DNA from: Gyrodactylus bullatarudis
Lineage: Eukaryota; Platyhelminthes; Monogenea; Gyrodactylidea; Gyrodactylidae
Length of the DNA: 64,000 bases
Direction: 5' to 3'
NCBI GenBank assembly: GCA_012064415.1
Contig: SSNU01000144.1
Coordinates: 671,084 to 735,083, forward strand
In this document: one piece after another, positions 37,485 to 57,419 of the stretch
Numbering within the stretch: the first letter of the stretch is position 1
How the letters are laid out: each line of letters begins with the position of its first letter
Program-made: the position numbers and the translations under genes
Notes under the pieces: model-generated
What the model was told of the DNA's origin: nothing
The model's database searches: none
The model's input: only the letters and a program-made list of their open reading frames with translations

Positions 37485-38429
37485 TTATTCCAATAAGCAA
37501 TATGAGTAAATCATTGAATTTCTATCATTGTTCTCAACATTAGAATAGCGCAATTCATTGTACATCTCCAAATGAGCTCTTGATCCTCGACACGCGTTTT
37601 CAATACGATCAAATTCATAATATTTTAGATTCGAATTTGTGACTGCATTAATAACAAGGATTAGGTTAGATAGAATTGTTTCATTCATATTCATTAAATA
37701 AAAGTCCAAAAGGGAATGAGATGATTTTATTCCGTTTTCATCTCGGACCTTAGCTTGCGACAGGCTCCAAATGCCATTGAACATTGCATATTTGAGCTTT
37801 GAGTTTCCTGCTAGAAGGAAGTTCATAAGAAATGGAAAATAGCTCTCCATCATGTAGTAGACAAGAAGATAGGATTTACTTTTGGATTCAAGAAAATACT
37901 GCGTCATAAATAATCTATTGAGAGTGCTAAAATCTTGATTTATTAAATTGCCCAAATTTCCAAAACCAATTGAGCTAATATAACGAGTTTTTTCTCGAAT
38001 ATTCCTAAGCAGAGTCAATAGATAGTTCTTCAGGTATTTTCTTGATAGAGATTTTGAGAAGTTTTTCGTCTCAGTCATTTGCAGAATTCGTTCACGCAAG
38101 AGTTTTTTAGAATTTTCATCTTTCAATATGCAAAAATTGTAGACGATAATTAAATCTCGATCATCTTCAATCTCATTTAAAATCTCTTCAGCTAAGAGGA
38201 TTTGGCAAATCTTTTGATGCAATAGCAGAGCTTTTATCCGGACATGAACTTCAGAGTAATAATTGTCTGAGATTATTTCATTGATAAAAAGTGCCCTCAG
38301 AGATTTTAACCAAGTGGAAATATCATCTCTTCCATTGATACTGGAGCATAATTCACATTCCTCAAGTTTGCAGAACCTGGAGGATTCATTCATAAAATTA
38401 TTTAATTCAAAATTCTGGCTTTTCCTCAT
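37485..38429 (-). CDS. Orphan helical protein
   Basis: Intronless 314-aa ORF from ATG 38429. I do not recognise the family. The N terminus contains a Cys cluster (FCKLEECELCSS near residue 20) that could bind metal. The remainder is Leu/Ile/Tyr/Asn-rich and reads as mainly helical (IKALLLHQKICQILLAEEIL, KYLKNYLLTLLRNIREKTRY), possibly repeat-like helices. The segment KSYLLVYYMMESYFPFLMNF is hydrophobic but interrupted, so a membrane span is uncertain. No signal peptide. The neighbour downstream on the same strand is Frizzled, 506 bp away. A long uninterrupted frame in such AT-rich DNA supports a real gene. Confidence 0.65.
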   Translation of the reverse strand: MRKSQNFELNNFMNESSRFCKLEECELCSSINGRDDISTWLKSLRALFINEIISDNYYSEVHVRIKALLLHQKICQILLAEEILNEIEDDRDLIIVYNFCILKDENSKKLLRERILQMTETKNFSKSLSRKYLKNYLLTLLRNIREKTRYISSIGFGNLGNLINQDFSTLNRLFMTQYFLESKSKSYLLVYYMMESYFPFLMNFLLAGNSKLKYAMFNGIWSLSQAKVRDENGIKSSHSLLDFYLMNMNETILSNLILVINAVTNSNLKYYEFDRIENACRGSRAHLEMYNELRYSNVENNDRNSMIYSYCLLE

Positions 38430-38792
38430 CACAAAAGTACCAGTTAAAAAAATTGGAGGATTTTTTCGGGGGAATTATTCTTCTTTTACTCCAAAATCTT
38501 TTGACTCGAACCGGGCATATGAAATCAAATTTTAAAATCATCAAATCGGGAAGAGATTCTCTTCAAGAGAATATGTGAATTTTTCTAGGAAGAATACACG
38601 ATAGGCATTGGTAGAATTAGCCAGTTTATGCATCTTCATTCTGTCTTCATGCCCTTTGTGAGCCACGAAAAATGGGAAAACAGGAGTTTTTGAAATAGGG
38701 CGACAATTTAACTACAATGAGATCATTATAATAATGAATCGATTGATGGTAGAGTATTGCAAATAATTTATTTAGTAATTGAAAAATTCAAA
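38430..38792. other. Intergenic, nothing recognised
   Basis: 363 bp between the orphan ORF start and the LSM4 stop, both on the minus strand. No further feature seen. Confidence 0.4.
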
Positions 38793-39267
38793 TTATCTGA
38801 TCATATTGCCTCGATTCATACCTCCCCGGCCCTTGTTGCCTTGTGAGCCGATTGGTTTTCTGTTACCGAGAACACTGCGACTTCTTTCTGAAGCATTCTG
38901 AATTCTATTTTTGTTTCTATTCAACTGAGCATCCTCTTTTACTTTATCGATAACTTCATCGGGAATTCTCAAGTATTTTATTATACTACCTCTTATATAA
39001 CACTCAGGAATTTTCCAAAATCGATCACCTTCCTAAAAGTAAAATAATTGAAATTACTCTGCTAGTACAGATAACTTCTTTTAAAAATACATTCATCCAG
39101 TCATCGCAGGATACCAAATGTCCATTGTAAGTTTCTCCACTTCTTAATTCAACAAGCTGAATAAGTTATTAATATAAAAAGGAATTTACCATAGGTTGAT
39201 TTATAGATGCCCGAAGTAATGAATTTGGTAACTATTTAAGAGGACTATGAGAAAAGAAACTTACCAT
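38793..39267 (-). CDS. LSM4: U6 snRNA-associated Sm-like protein LSm4
   Basis: Four exons: 39267-39265 (the ATG alone), 39231-39190, 39156-39058, 39032-38793; introns 33, 33 and 25 nt; 127 aa. Part of the LSm2-8 ring on U6 snRNA and the LSm1-7 ring in mRNA decapping. Sm1 motif [20 protein letters not shown] and Sm2 motif [20 protein letters not shown] match LSm4 closely, including the [13 protein letters not shown] signature. The C-terminal tail is short, with only two RG sites (RGGMNRGN), where animal LSm4 usually has a longer RG-rich tail. A start codon forming its own coding exon is unusual but the frame requires it. Divergent from the aminotransferase gene at 128 bp. Confidence 0.95.
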
Positions 39268-39395
39268 TATTTTCAAAATTTTTTTTGCAAACTTGAAATA
39301 TAGAAATATTCAAACATAAGATAACCCTAGTAATAGGTAGTTTTAATAATTATTCTTGTTATATTTCAAAATAAACAATTTTGGCGTAAATTCAA
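39268..39395. promoter_or_regulatory. Bidirectional promoter region LSM4/ALT
   Basis: 128 bp between divergent start codons; very AT-rich with poly-T near 39281. Both core promoters must lie here unless an upstream non-coding exon exists. Confidence 0.5.
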
Positions 39396-48795
<9,400 letters not shown>

Positions 48796-49086
48796 CGTGT
48801 CAAATGCAAACAATGTCATAATTCTATAGTTTGAACATCCTATTTCATTTTTGTTGTTCTCCTTTTTCTGCTTTCTAGGAATAAAAAGAGCCTTGTTTTA
48901 AAAAAACTTTCTTCCTTTATTCTACACAATGATTTCATTCCAAATAAAATAATATTTACATTCTCTATTATACACATGGGTCATTGTAATAGTGATAGTT
49001 TTCCAATCTGTTAGAGTTCATATGATAAAAATTTCAAAATATGAAAAGAATAACAGGTTCTTTCTAAAATTTTCACCAAAATATTT

Positions 49087-51105
49087 TCATTTGACCTTTT
49101 TATTTCCATTAATTTTGCTAATTCGATCCAGGCCGAAGGGTGAATCTGGATTGCCTGAAACTTGTTGATTAAGTGAGGTGCAAATGGCATTTCGAAAATC
49201 TTCATCCCAAAATGCGTTTCTAAGGTATGCGCCCACATGACCAGACTGGGGTAAATATCGAATTTCAGCTTCCGGATAGACATCAGTTAATTTGGCCACA
49301 TCTTGATCAGGCACGTAGGCATCATCCTCAGCTAGTACAGCACAGACAAGCCGAGAATCTTGCAAGGGTGGATAATTGCCCAAATGAGTAAAAGTATCTA
49401 GGAGATCTGTGGTGAATTTCTTCACCTTGACATCCACTTCGGTCTTTTTAGTTTTACTATTGTTCGCTAAACCAAGCCAGTTTGTAACTTCGGAGCCCCA
49501 GCCTACAGCTGGTGTAAATATTGTTGATCCAAGCTTGGAAACCTCCCAACCTCCAAGGATTTGACTATCATTATCAAAAAATTAATTTTAAAATTTTACT
49601 TAAAAGTAGTAAACGAATTTTTCTAATTATTCTCATATTCTTTCAATCTAAACTTTAATTTGACCAATAAATGGTCACGCAAATTTCGAGTGACTCGAAA
49701 TACTAAATAAGTAAGATATAAAAAATTTGCATGTAAACCCTTCTTAGCTTTCGAGATAAATATTTTCTCGATGTAATACTTTTTCGATTTTGATCGAATC
49801 ATACCAAAAATATGTGAAAATTTTATGATTAGAGTTTCGCAGAACAACTTTTCATGACACAATCGAAATAAATCAGATCAGTGTTAGTTGATCAACTACG
49901 ACTAATTTTCAAAATTGACTTGATATAATTTTGTATTGATTTCAAGCCAAGTATGGTTCTTTAACACTACGAAATCTCGGGTTATTTTTCACCCCATTTG
50001 TATTGAAGCCCCCATAAGAAGAATAAATATTTCGTAAATAAATATTTAAGAAATGATATTCTATTAGGAATAATTATCAAGGTTCAATGTCCGATAAATT
50101 AGAATTTTACGTGAAATTTGTTAAAAGTCACTAACTTTATATCAAACTGGGACCTCTCTGGAGGAGTTTCATCCACCTTCTTGACTATATCACTAATTTC
50201 CTTGAGAGTTATCACTTCGCTATCGTCAGGATCATTTTTTTCCACACGAAATCTGTCTGGTACTCCACATAATCTACTTTGAATCTGATCACGAAAGATT
50301 AAATTTTCATAATATTGACTAGTAAGAGTATTCCAGTCAACCGAATAAGACATTACACCGTCAACAAATACACAAGAGGCTGTAGTTGATGATAGGCAAG
50401 GCACAAGAGATATTCTTCTAAAGCTGGATTGAGCACATATGCAAGCCATGAAACCACCCATGGAAATTCCGTGTAAAGCAAAGGGACCGAAATCCATCTT
50501 CTCACACCATTCCAGTAGAGTGTTTGTTTCGAGAATAAGAGAAGCTCCCATAACAAATAAATCACTGATATTATTTAAGCAAGATCCACGTTGATTAGCA
50601 GGTTTTCGATCGGAATAAAATGGATTCATGACTATTAGAGATCCAATCCCATCTCCCAAGAGTTTATTGGCTAGAAATATTCTTCGTCTAGCATAGTTAT
50701 GATCTCCAGTGCCAGAATAGTGAAAGCAGAGTGGTTTATATTTTGTAACCCATACTTTAGGAATTAAGAGTTGAAATCTGAAATATTACTGGGTCAAATA
50801 AGATCTCACTTTGATGTCCTGTTCGATCCCTCTAATGCACCAGGTATAACATTGACCAGAGGCGATGTGAAAAATCCTTCGATTAGAATCGAATTTTTGT
50901 ATTCAATATTCTAAAACGTAACCCATGGACTACAAACCTTATTAATACTTAACTTTTGGTCTTTAATTAAACTATTCATGTAAGATTTCTCAGTTATTCT
51001 TGGAAAGGTATCAAGTAACTTGATTATAATATCAGGATTGCCCCACCCATGCGTGAACATGGGCATTTTAATGAGCCTACGATATATCTTATCGAAGGAG
51101 CTCAT
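49087..51105 (-). CDS. ABHD18: Alpha/beta hydrolase domain-containing protein 18
   Basis: Four exons: 51105-50938, 50910-50810, 50777-50136, 49564-49087; introns 27, 32 and 571 nt; 462 aa, the family length. DUF2048/ABHD18 members are alpha/beta-hydrolase-fold proteins. Aligned blocks: DKIYRRLIKMPMFTHGWGNP at the N terminus, then SGTGDHNYARRRIFLANK, NPFYSDRKP, NNISDLFVMGASLILE, the nucleophile elbow GISMGG, SLVPCLSSTTASCVF, AEDDAYVPDQDVAKL (acid residue region) and GHVGAYL (candidate catalytic His). A signal-anchor is not evident. The 27-nt intron contains an in-frame TAG and so must be spliced. It shares a 126-bp divergent promoter with CHCHD2/10. Confidence 0.93.
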
Positions 51106-51231
51106 TAAATCACTCTCATTAAACGCCGTTTAATAAACGGTTTATTTTGAATCTTTATCTAAAGGAAAAAAAGAAATTTTATTTAATCGATAAAAGCCGG
51201 TTGTTTATTTCTATTCTGTACTTCAAAAAAA
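51106..51231. promoter_or_regulatory. Bidirectional promoter region ABHD18/CHCHD2
   Basis: 126 bp between divergent ATGs. It includes a near-palindrome around 51119-51145 built from AAACG / CGTTT and AAACGG / GTTT steps, a candidate factor site only. Confidence 0.5.
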
Positions 51232-51676
51232 ATGCCTAGAAGAGGGTTGGTTTCGCTTTTACATTTATGAGAAAATTTTAATCTTCCTTTATAGTGGTGG
51301 ATCTTCACCTAGTCCTAGAAGAGCTCCTGCTCCTGTAAGAGTTCCTGCAACTACATCAAAGTCTAATCTTCCGGCCCAAGCATCTGCTCCTTCTGCAGGA
51401 GGTTCTATAATGTCAAACATTGTCGGAACTGCTGGTGGATATGTTCTTGGAAATGCCATAGTTGGTGCTATTAGTGGTTCCGGGAAAGACCAAGTTACTG
51501 AAAGCCAACCACAATCAAGTTATAGGAATAATGAACAACTTCAAAAACCTAACAATCCATGCCAGGAATACATAAACAAATTAATCGACTGTACTAATAG
51601 TCAAAGTGATCTTAATCTTTGCATGGGCTTCACTGAAGCTTTGAAAGAATGTAAATTCAAGTACGGAATGCAATAG
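51232..51676 (+). CDS. CHCHD2/CHCHD10-like mitochondrial twin CX9C protein
   Basis: Two exons, 51232-51245 and 51295-51676; intron 49 nt; 131 aa. Members act in the mitochondrial intermembrane space, in cristae and respiratory-chain maintenance, and CHCHD2 also in stress transcription. The N terminus MPRRGGGSSPSPRRAPAP is Arg/Pro/Ser-rich as in the family. It is followed by a Gly/Ala hydrophobic helix (IVGTAGGYVLGNAIVGAI) and a C-terminal CHCH domain with two exact CX9C pairs, CQEYINKLIDC and CMGFTEALKEC, the second matching CEGFNEVLKQC of human CHCHD2. A single gene probably represents the CHCHD2/10 ancestor; I cannot choose between the paralogues. Its stop is 94 bp from the BUB3 stop (convergent). 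Confidence 0.92.
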
Positions 51677-51770
51677 ATTAATTCAATAGAAATACTTTAG
51701 ATAAATTTTATTCTTGAATCATTATATTAATACAAATTAGTGTAGAAAATGTACTGTCTACAAACTTCGG

Positions 51771-52828
51771 TCACTGATTATTTACCATGTGTTTAGGCTT
51801 TATATCAGTCTCGTTGACATGTCTAAGCGTGATACTGGGAGGAGGAGTGTTCTCTTTGGGTCCTTGCTCGTACATGTAAGAAGATGCGATTGCCAGTTTA
51901 GAATCGTCATAATTAAATGTCATAGAACTAATAGAAGTAGGAAAGTTTGGTAATTGAACTAGTCTTTTACGGTTAAAACCATCCCAAATATTCACGACAC
52001 CGTCAGATCCACCGGTAGCAAAAGTGTTGTACTTTTTATTGATTGCTATATCTATTATTGGATATATGATCTCTTTAGTGTCTTTTTCCCGATGACATTT
52101 GAATGCATAGCGATTTATAACTGATTGATTTGAATTATCGAAAGGTTCCAAAGCAACACGGCCTTCAATAGAACCAACAACATAACCGTGACCATTGGGG
52201 AAACATCGGACAACCCTAGTTTGGAATTTAAGAGAGCTTTCTCTGGTTTCAATAGGCTCTTTAAATTGGCGAAGATCCCAAAGCAAGATATAACGTTGGT
52301 ATGTGGCCACAACTAGTTTGTTATTTATTGAATCAATTGATGAGATTGAATCGGGATGAGCTAGTTCCTTAACAGGTACATTTGGAGTCCGAGGATCCCA
52401 TTGGTAGAGATTCTTATCGAGGCTTCCAGTTAAAACTAAACCATTTTGAATATTGTGATGAGATGTTATGCAAGGACGACGAGTTTTGCCAATTTTTTCG
52501 TCTAGAAAAAAAAATTTCATGTTATGATTTATTGATTAAATTTCATGAGCAAAAACTTACTTGTTGCAGACTGGACATTGTATATTGCAACTTCACAGTC
52601 AGAACCTGTAGTAAGAATTTTATCATCACTGATGAAACAATTAGTGAGAGCAGAGACCATCAAGTCAAATTTTGTTAAATAGGTCATGTTGTGAGTATCG
52701 TAAATATATACAAACCCATCCCATGATGAGACAGCTAAGAGATGACTATTTGATCCAGAGCCAAAAGAAATTTTGGAAATATCATCCGAGGGGGGATTCG
52801 GCAAAACACTTTGATCACCAGGGGCCAT
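51771..52828 (-). CDS. BUB3: Mitotic checkpoint protein BUB3
   Basis: Two exons, 52828-52561 and 52501-51771; intron 59 nt; 332 aa. A WD40 propeller that recruits BUB1 and BUBR1 to phosphorylated KNL1 at kinetochores. WD-type blocks: LLAVSSWDGFVYIYD, LVLTGSLDKNLYQWDPRTP, LVVATYQRYILLWDLR, FATGGSDGVVNIWDGFNRKR. BUB3-specific runs are RESSLKFQTRVVRCFPNGHG, VGSIEGRVALE, YAFKCHRE and LAIASSYMYEQG, which align with human BUB3 nearly position for position. This distinguishes it from the related RAE1. Divergent from REPS at 129 bp. Confidence 0.95.
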
Positions 52829-52957
52829 GGAATAAGTTTTCTGTGTAGTCTATATTTACTATCGAATTCTGAAAATTTAAATGTTGAAAACTTTCAATGA
52901 TTACAACAATCTTCTACACAATAATCAAGCTTTGTTTTAATAAAACGGTGCATTCAA
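52829..52957. promoter_or_regulatory. Bidirectional promoter region BUB3/REPS
   Basis: 129 bp between divergent ATGs; AT-rich. Start context ATTCAAATG upstream of REPS is shared with the aminotransferase gene (TTCAAATG). Confidence 0.5.
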
Positions 52958-53916
52958 ATGACAGAAGTTTGGGAAATAAAACCCACACTTAGAACCTATT
53001 ACTTTAGCCAATTTATTAAACTACAAACTAATACTGAAGTTCCCATTCCTATTAGAGATGTAACAGGCTTTTTTAAACTCTCAAAATTGTCTTCAGAAGA
53101 CTTAGCAAAAATTTTCGAGATGTCAGATTGTGATTCAGATGGAAAATTGTCTCTTTTTGAGTTTAGTATTGCCATGCATCTCACAGTTTTAAGAAAGAAT
53201 GGGGTTCAAATACCAAATGTACTGCCAGAAAATCTTAAATTATTCGCTAATTCGAACTCTTTTTCTTCTAGCCTTAGTAGAGTTAATGATATCGTTGAAC
53301 GTAATCCCTTTGCTATCCCATCAGATTTATCTCCAATTGAGTCAATAAATGATGATTCCTCTATATCTAGCAGTAGAGTACGAAGATTGTCCCTCTCACA
53401 GAAAGAATTCCTTAATGATGGTGATTCTCTATTAAGGACCAATTCTATAAATCATCAAGTGAGAACTGTGACATTTTCTATAGTCTTAGATGATAATAAT
53501 TTAATTTTCAGCATCCATCAAAATCTTCACACTCTAGAGCCTTTTCCAGCGGTTGTGAAGGCATTAACTTTGAAGACAGCTCATTGACAAAATCAAACAA
53601 TAATACAGTTCTCAGATCATCAATGGATGTTGGAGTTAAAGTTCCTCCAGTTCCACCTCCCAGACGTGGACTTTCTAATGCTGCCTTATCCTCAACTGAG
53701 AATCCATTTGAGAATCACTATGAAATTGAACAAGACTCCGTTCTCCATTTACAGAAATCAAAATTATTTCACAAGATAAAAGAGTTAGAAAATCGTTGTG
53801 ATCAATACACATGTGATAATGAGCAACTGGGACTCGAATTAATGAGGCTACAGCAGCAGAGAATCGCTTTAGAAATACTGTTTGAGCATTTGACACCACT
53901 TGATCATATTATTTAA
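52958..53916 (+). CDS. RalBP1-associated EH-domain protein (REPS/POB1-like)
   Basis: Two exons, 52958-53458 and 53512-53916; intron 53 nt; 301 aa. REPS proteins link Ral signalling to endocytosis. One EH domain fills residues 4-98 (WEIKPTLRTYYFSQFIKLQ ... RKNGVQIPNVLPENL), with an EF-hand loop DCDSDGKLSLFEF holding D, D, D and E at the calcium positions. Two NPF motifs (RNPFAIP, ENPFENH) could be EH ligands. A proline-rich patch VPPVPPPRRG comes next, then a C-terminal coiled coil (KIKELENRCDQYTCDNEQLG, LELMRLQQQRIALE) like the RalBP1-binding end. Vertebrate REPS have two EH domains and are much longer; here only the second-type EH is kept. Eps15 homologues are the alternative, but the RKNGxxxP end favours REPS. 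Confidence 0.85.
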
Positions 53917-56900
53917 TTTCAATCTCATTTTATAAAATATATAAAGTTTTAAATCTTTTAATTAATTTTTAATTCGTTTATTTTGAATTGAATGTCATGT
54001 TTCGTTTTATCCTTCTCATAATATTTATGATTCAGAATATTTTTCTTCTCTTCTCCACTAGAATAGAAAACAGAACTACGAAACTACTTGAAAGTAGGTA
54101 CACTAAAAAGAAATTATGAATACTGTCCAATGAGAAAGAAACTAAACCCATGTGCAAAGCTTCGACGGTAAGTTCTACTATTATCTTCTGCTGGCATGTA
54201 CAAACAAGAAACATTTTTGAATTATTGATAGCTATTATTTTCTAAATTAACGCTAGAATTAATCCTTTGATTAGGTTAGAATATATTTCTTCTCAACACT
54301 TCCATTGTTACAGTATGTTTGTGCATTGTTGTGCAATTATATTAGCCAAAGGGCTCCTCTCTTCTCATTCAATCACTCAACACTTTGTGATGAGATTACA
54401 TAACATATGTTTCTATTAAAATGATATTTGTCGTTTTTTTCTGTACAATGTACATGTACGTAATTTGCATACATATTACAATTACATTTATATCAATCAG
54501 AATATTGGCAATTACTACTTTATCTCTGCCATTGTATACCTTTAAATTGGTATACACTCGATATTTTGGTCGGATAATTGCGTGTGTGTTCTTGAAAATA
54601 GACCCGAGATTAAATTTCATTGCGTTACGTTTCAAAAACCTCTGGGTGTTGAAAATTTCAGTCCAAATTACGTGCCAAATTTCTTATGAATTCATTCATC
54701 AATTTCAAATTATCATCAAAGTTTTTACAATAAATTTTACCATAAGCTGACTGAGGACTAAATTTAGATGCGGGTTAAATTCTAATTAAAATAGAAAAAT
54801 TTCCAAATTAATTTCTCGAGAAACAATGAGTTTAATTGAAATTGTGAAATCTCTTCTCTTTTTCTCTCTCGGTTTACATTCATTTACACATTTTAAATTA
54901 GAACTAGACTACCCTATTCTTATTGTATTATCTTTTGTGTAAATCTTTTCAAATGGAGGCAATTCATTATTACATTACTGGGGTAATTCTTTATTTTTTT
55001 AGTTTGGAATTAATAAAATTTTGTTGTTGGGATAAGACATTTTAATTTACTTCTTCTATGCCCAGAGTATTAGTACGACAATACACGTTCCTCCACTATA
55101 TATCCTAGATTCTCCTAGTTTAAACTTTTGATAGTTTATTCATGAAAAAAAAACAGCCCCACCCACTGACAAGTTAATTCCTACATTGTCTTACTCCCCT
55201 TTGAATCCCGGGGTTAATAAGTGCCCGCTTTTTCCGAATTATTAGATCAATGATGAACTAATGCCTGGCAACACTCTACCTCATAGCCCGCCTATAGATT
55301 CATCACAAGGAAGTAGTTTAGTCAAAAAGTCATCTTCCCTTATTCATTTGAGTCGTTGTTGGTATCGAACTATACTTATTGAGTATAAAGGAACAGGTAT
55401 CTTTATCCCACTTCTGAATAACCTTGGGATGATTTTGATATCTCTTATTTTTGCCCTCATAATAATCTTCTTGTCATATTCTCCCGGTAAAAAGTGTTTA
55501 AAGGTGAAAGAGGGGATTATCCCCGTCCTATAGAAGATGCTGGAGTGATTTATTTCCATTCTCTCATAAATCCATTGCATTATCAATTCCTTGACATTCT
55601 CTGGTCAGAAAGCGGTAACTTTGGTTTTATTCACAAGATGACAATAAATTCTTTTTCACCTTTAACTTGTTGACATGTCTTCCGGTTGGTTATATTGTCT
55701 CCTTTAAGTCTATATCATAGAGATTAAATGACTTTTCTGCTGTACTACAAGTGGAGATTTTTTCGTGTCTCTTCTCTAGGTTAATCAAAAGGTTTTTGTT
55801 TGTCTCCAAAAGGTCACAAATGTTGTATTTTTTCTATACAAATCTCTTTCAAAATTTTTATTTAATCAAATTCTTTAAAAGTCATTTCTCGAAACTATTC
55901 GTTCTACAACTGCTTAATAAGAAACGAGTTAATTCATCCTCTCTTAAAACGGTCATGCAAAAGAGAAAGATTAAATGAAATTTGGAGGGTTCGTGGAGCT
56001 TAGTTAAAAAGTGAAAAATACCAAAAGAACTTGATTTTTAACGTATAGTTTTTGAGTAATTTTAGACTAGGTACGGACTTTCAAAATCCCATAATTCTTT
56101 TAATTCCCAACCAATATCAATCAAAGATATGACAAATTAAAGAACAGAAAATTTCTACAACCCATTGCCTGACCACTTTGAGCTTTGGTCTATATAAATT
56201 TTTAGATATCTTTAAAAAATGGTTTGAAATTTGCAAATTTAATAAAATCTTTAAAAAAAACAAGAAAACCGATTATCACCATAAAATTTAGATATAGTTG
56301 TCATTTTTTAGAGATTTTGGATCAAAAAATCAAAATTAGATTTTCACACGATGATGGGGATGATTTTACAAATCAGATTTGGCATATTTTATTTCTTTTT
56401 CTTGTGATCATGAAAATCAACTTTTGATCACTCTCTCACTTTGAAATCAACAAAAATTTTAAACTCAAAGTTCAAAAAAATGTAAATACCACACTAACTT
56501 GAGATTTGAAATGTGCGATAATTATCATAAAAATTGATTTTCTTCCTAAGGTGAAAGTGGGCCTCATCATTTAGATTCCAAAAAGTCTTTACCGAATTCG
56601 ATTTCTCGATGAACAAATTGTGAATTTTGTAAAAATCAAAAATTTTCATCTTCATATTAACTAGGTGCAGTATTAAAAATGTAAATTAAATGACCTGTTT
56701 CATTTTTGCAAAAGGGAATAAACGTTACTTTTATGCCAATTCCGAGAAAAGAAATTCTCTCTAAACAAAAATTTCATTAACACGCAAAAGAATATGTAAG
56801 AATGATAAGAAAGTTGTAACAAAATATTAAAATAGGAAAACCCATTGTCCTCATGCCGTTCATACTTGATGTTTATAACTAGAGTACCAATTTATTTTGC

Positions 56901-57253
56901 TCTCAAGAGGGTCCATATGTCTCACCAACTTGGTTGACATTCTCTTGAACTCTTATTTTTTTCTCCATTCTAATTGAGAAAGACAATTAATATTTCCTTG
57001 AGTTGAGTTGAGGATGTGATGATAAAGTCTTCTCCATTCCTCTGTCTTTAGTAATGTACTGTATTCTGAGTAGGAATTGCCTTTATTCATAAAAATACAA
57101 AGTATATCATAAATGTGTATTACCCTGAAGAAAATTACAATTCTTATCCACTCTTGAGCATGTTCGCACAAGTGTTGATAGATGAAGTTTCATACACACG
57201 ATTTTATCGATAGAAATTTTACATTTAACTTATTATCCTTCCTTTCTTTAGAA
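53917..57253. other. Gene-poor region, nothing firm
   Basis: After the REPS 3' UTR I see AT-rich DNA with scattered short open stretches (for example 54421-54750, 55261-55533) that lack family resemblance, splice-consistent neighbours or codon character. No RNA gene or repeat recognised. Confidence 0.4.
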
Positions 57254-57419
57254 TATAAGATTAGGAATTACAGTGTTTTTAGACAAATAACCTACTAGCA
57301 AAGTGTGGTCACTGGTACAATATCCATATGAACTCTAACTTGATGGAGATTGTTCATATGGATATAGTAATTACCAGTGACCACACATTGCTAGTAGGTT
57401 AATTGTCTATAAGATTAGG
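57254..57419. mobile_element. Hairpin MITE-like element with flanking direct repeats
   Basis: Arms 57281-57333 and 57352-57408 are near-perfect reverse complements (left begins AGACAAATAACCTACTAGCA, loop 18 nt). The 12-bp direct repeat TATAAGATTAGG flanks it at 57254-57265 and 57408-57419 and could be a target-site duplication. No coding. Confidence 0.7.
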
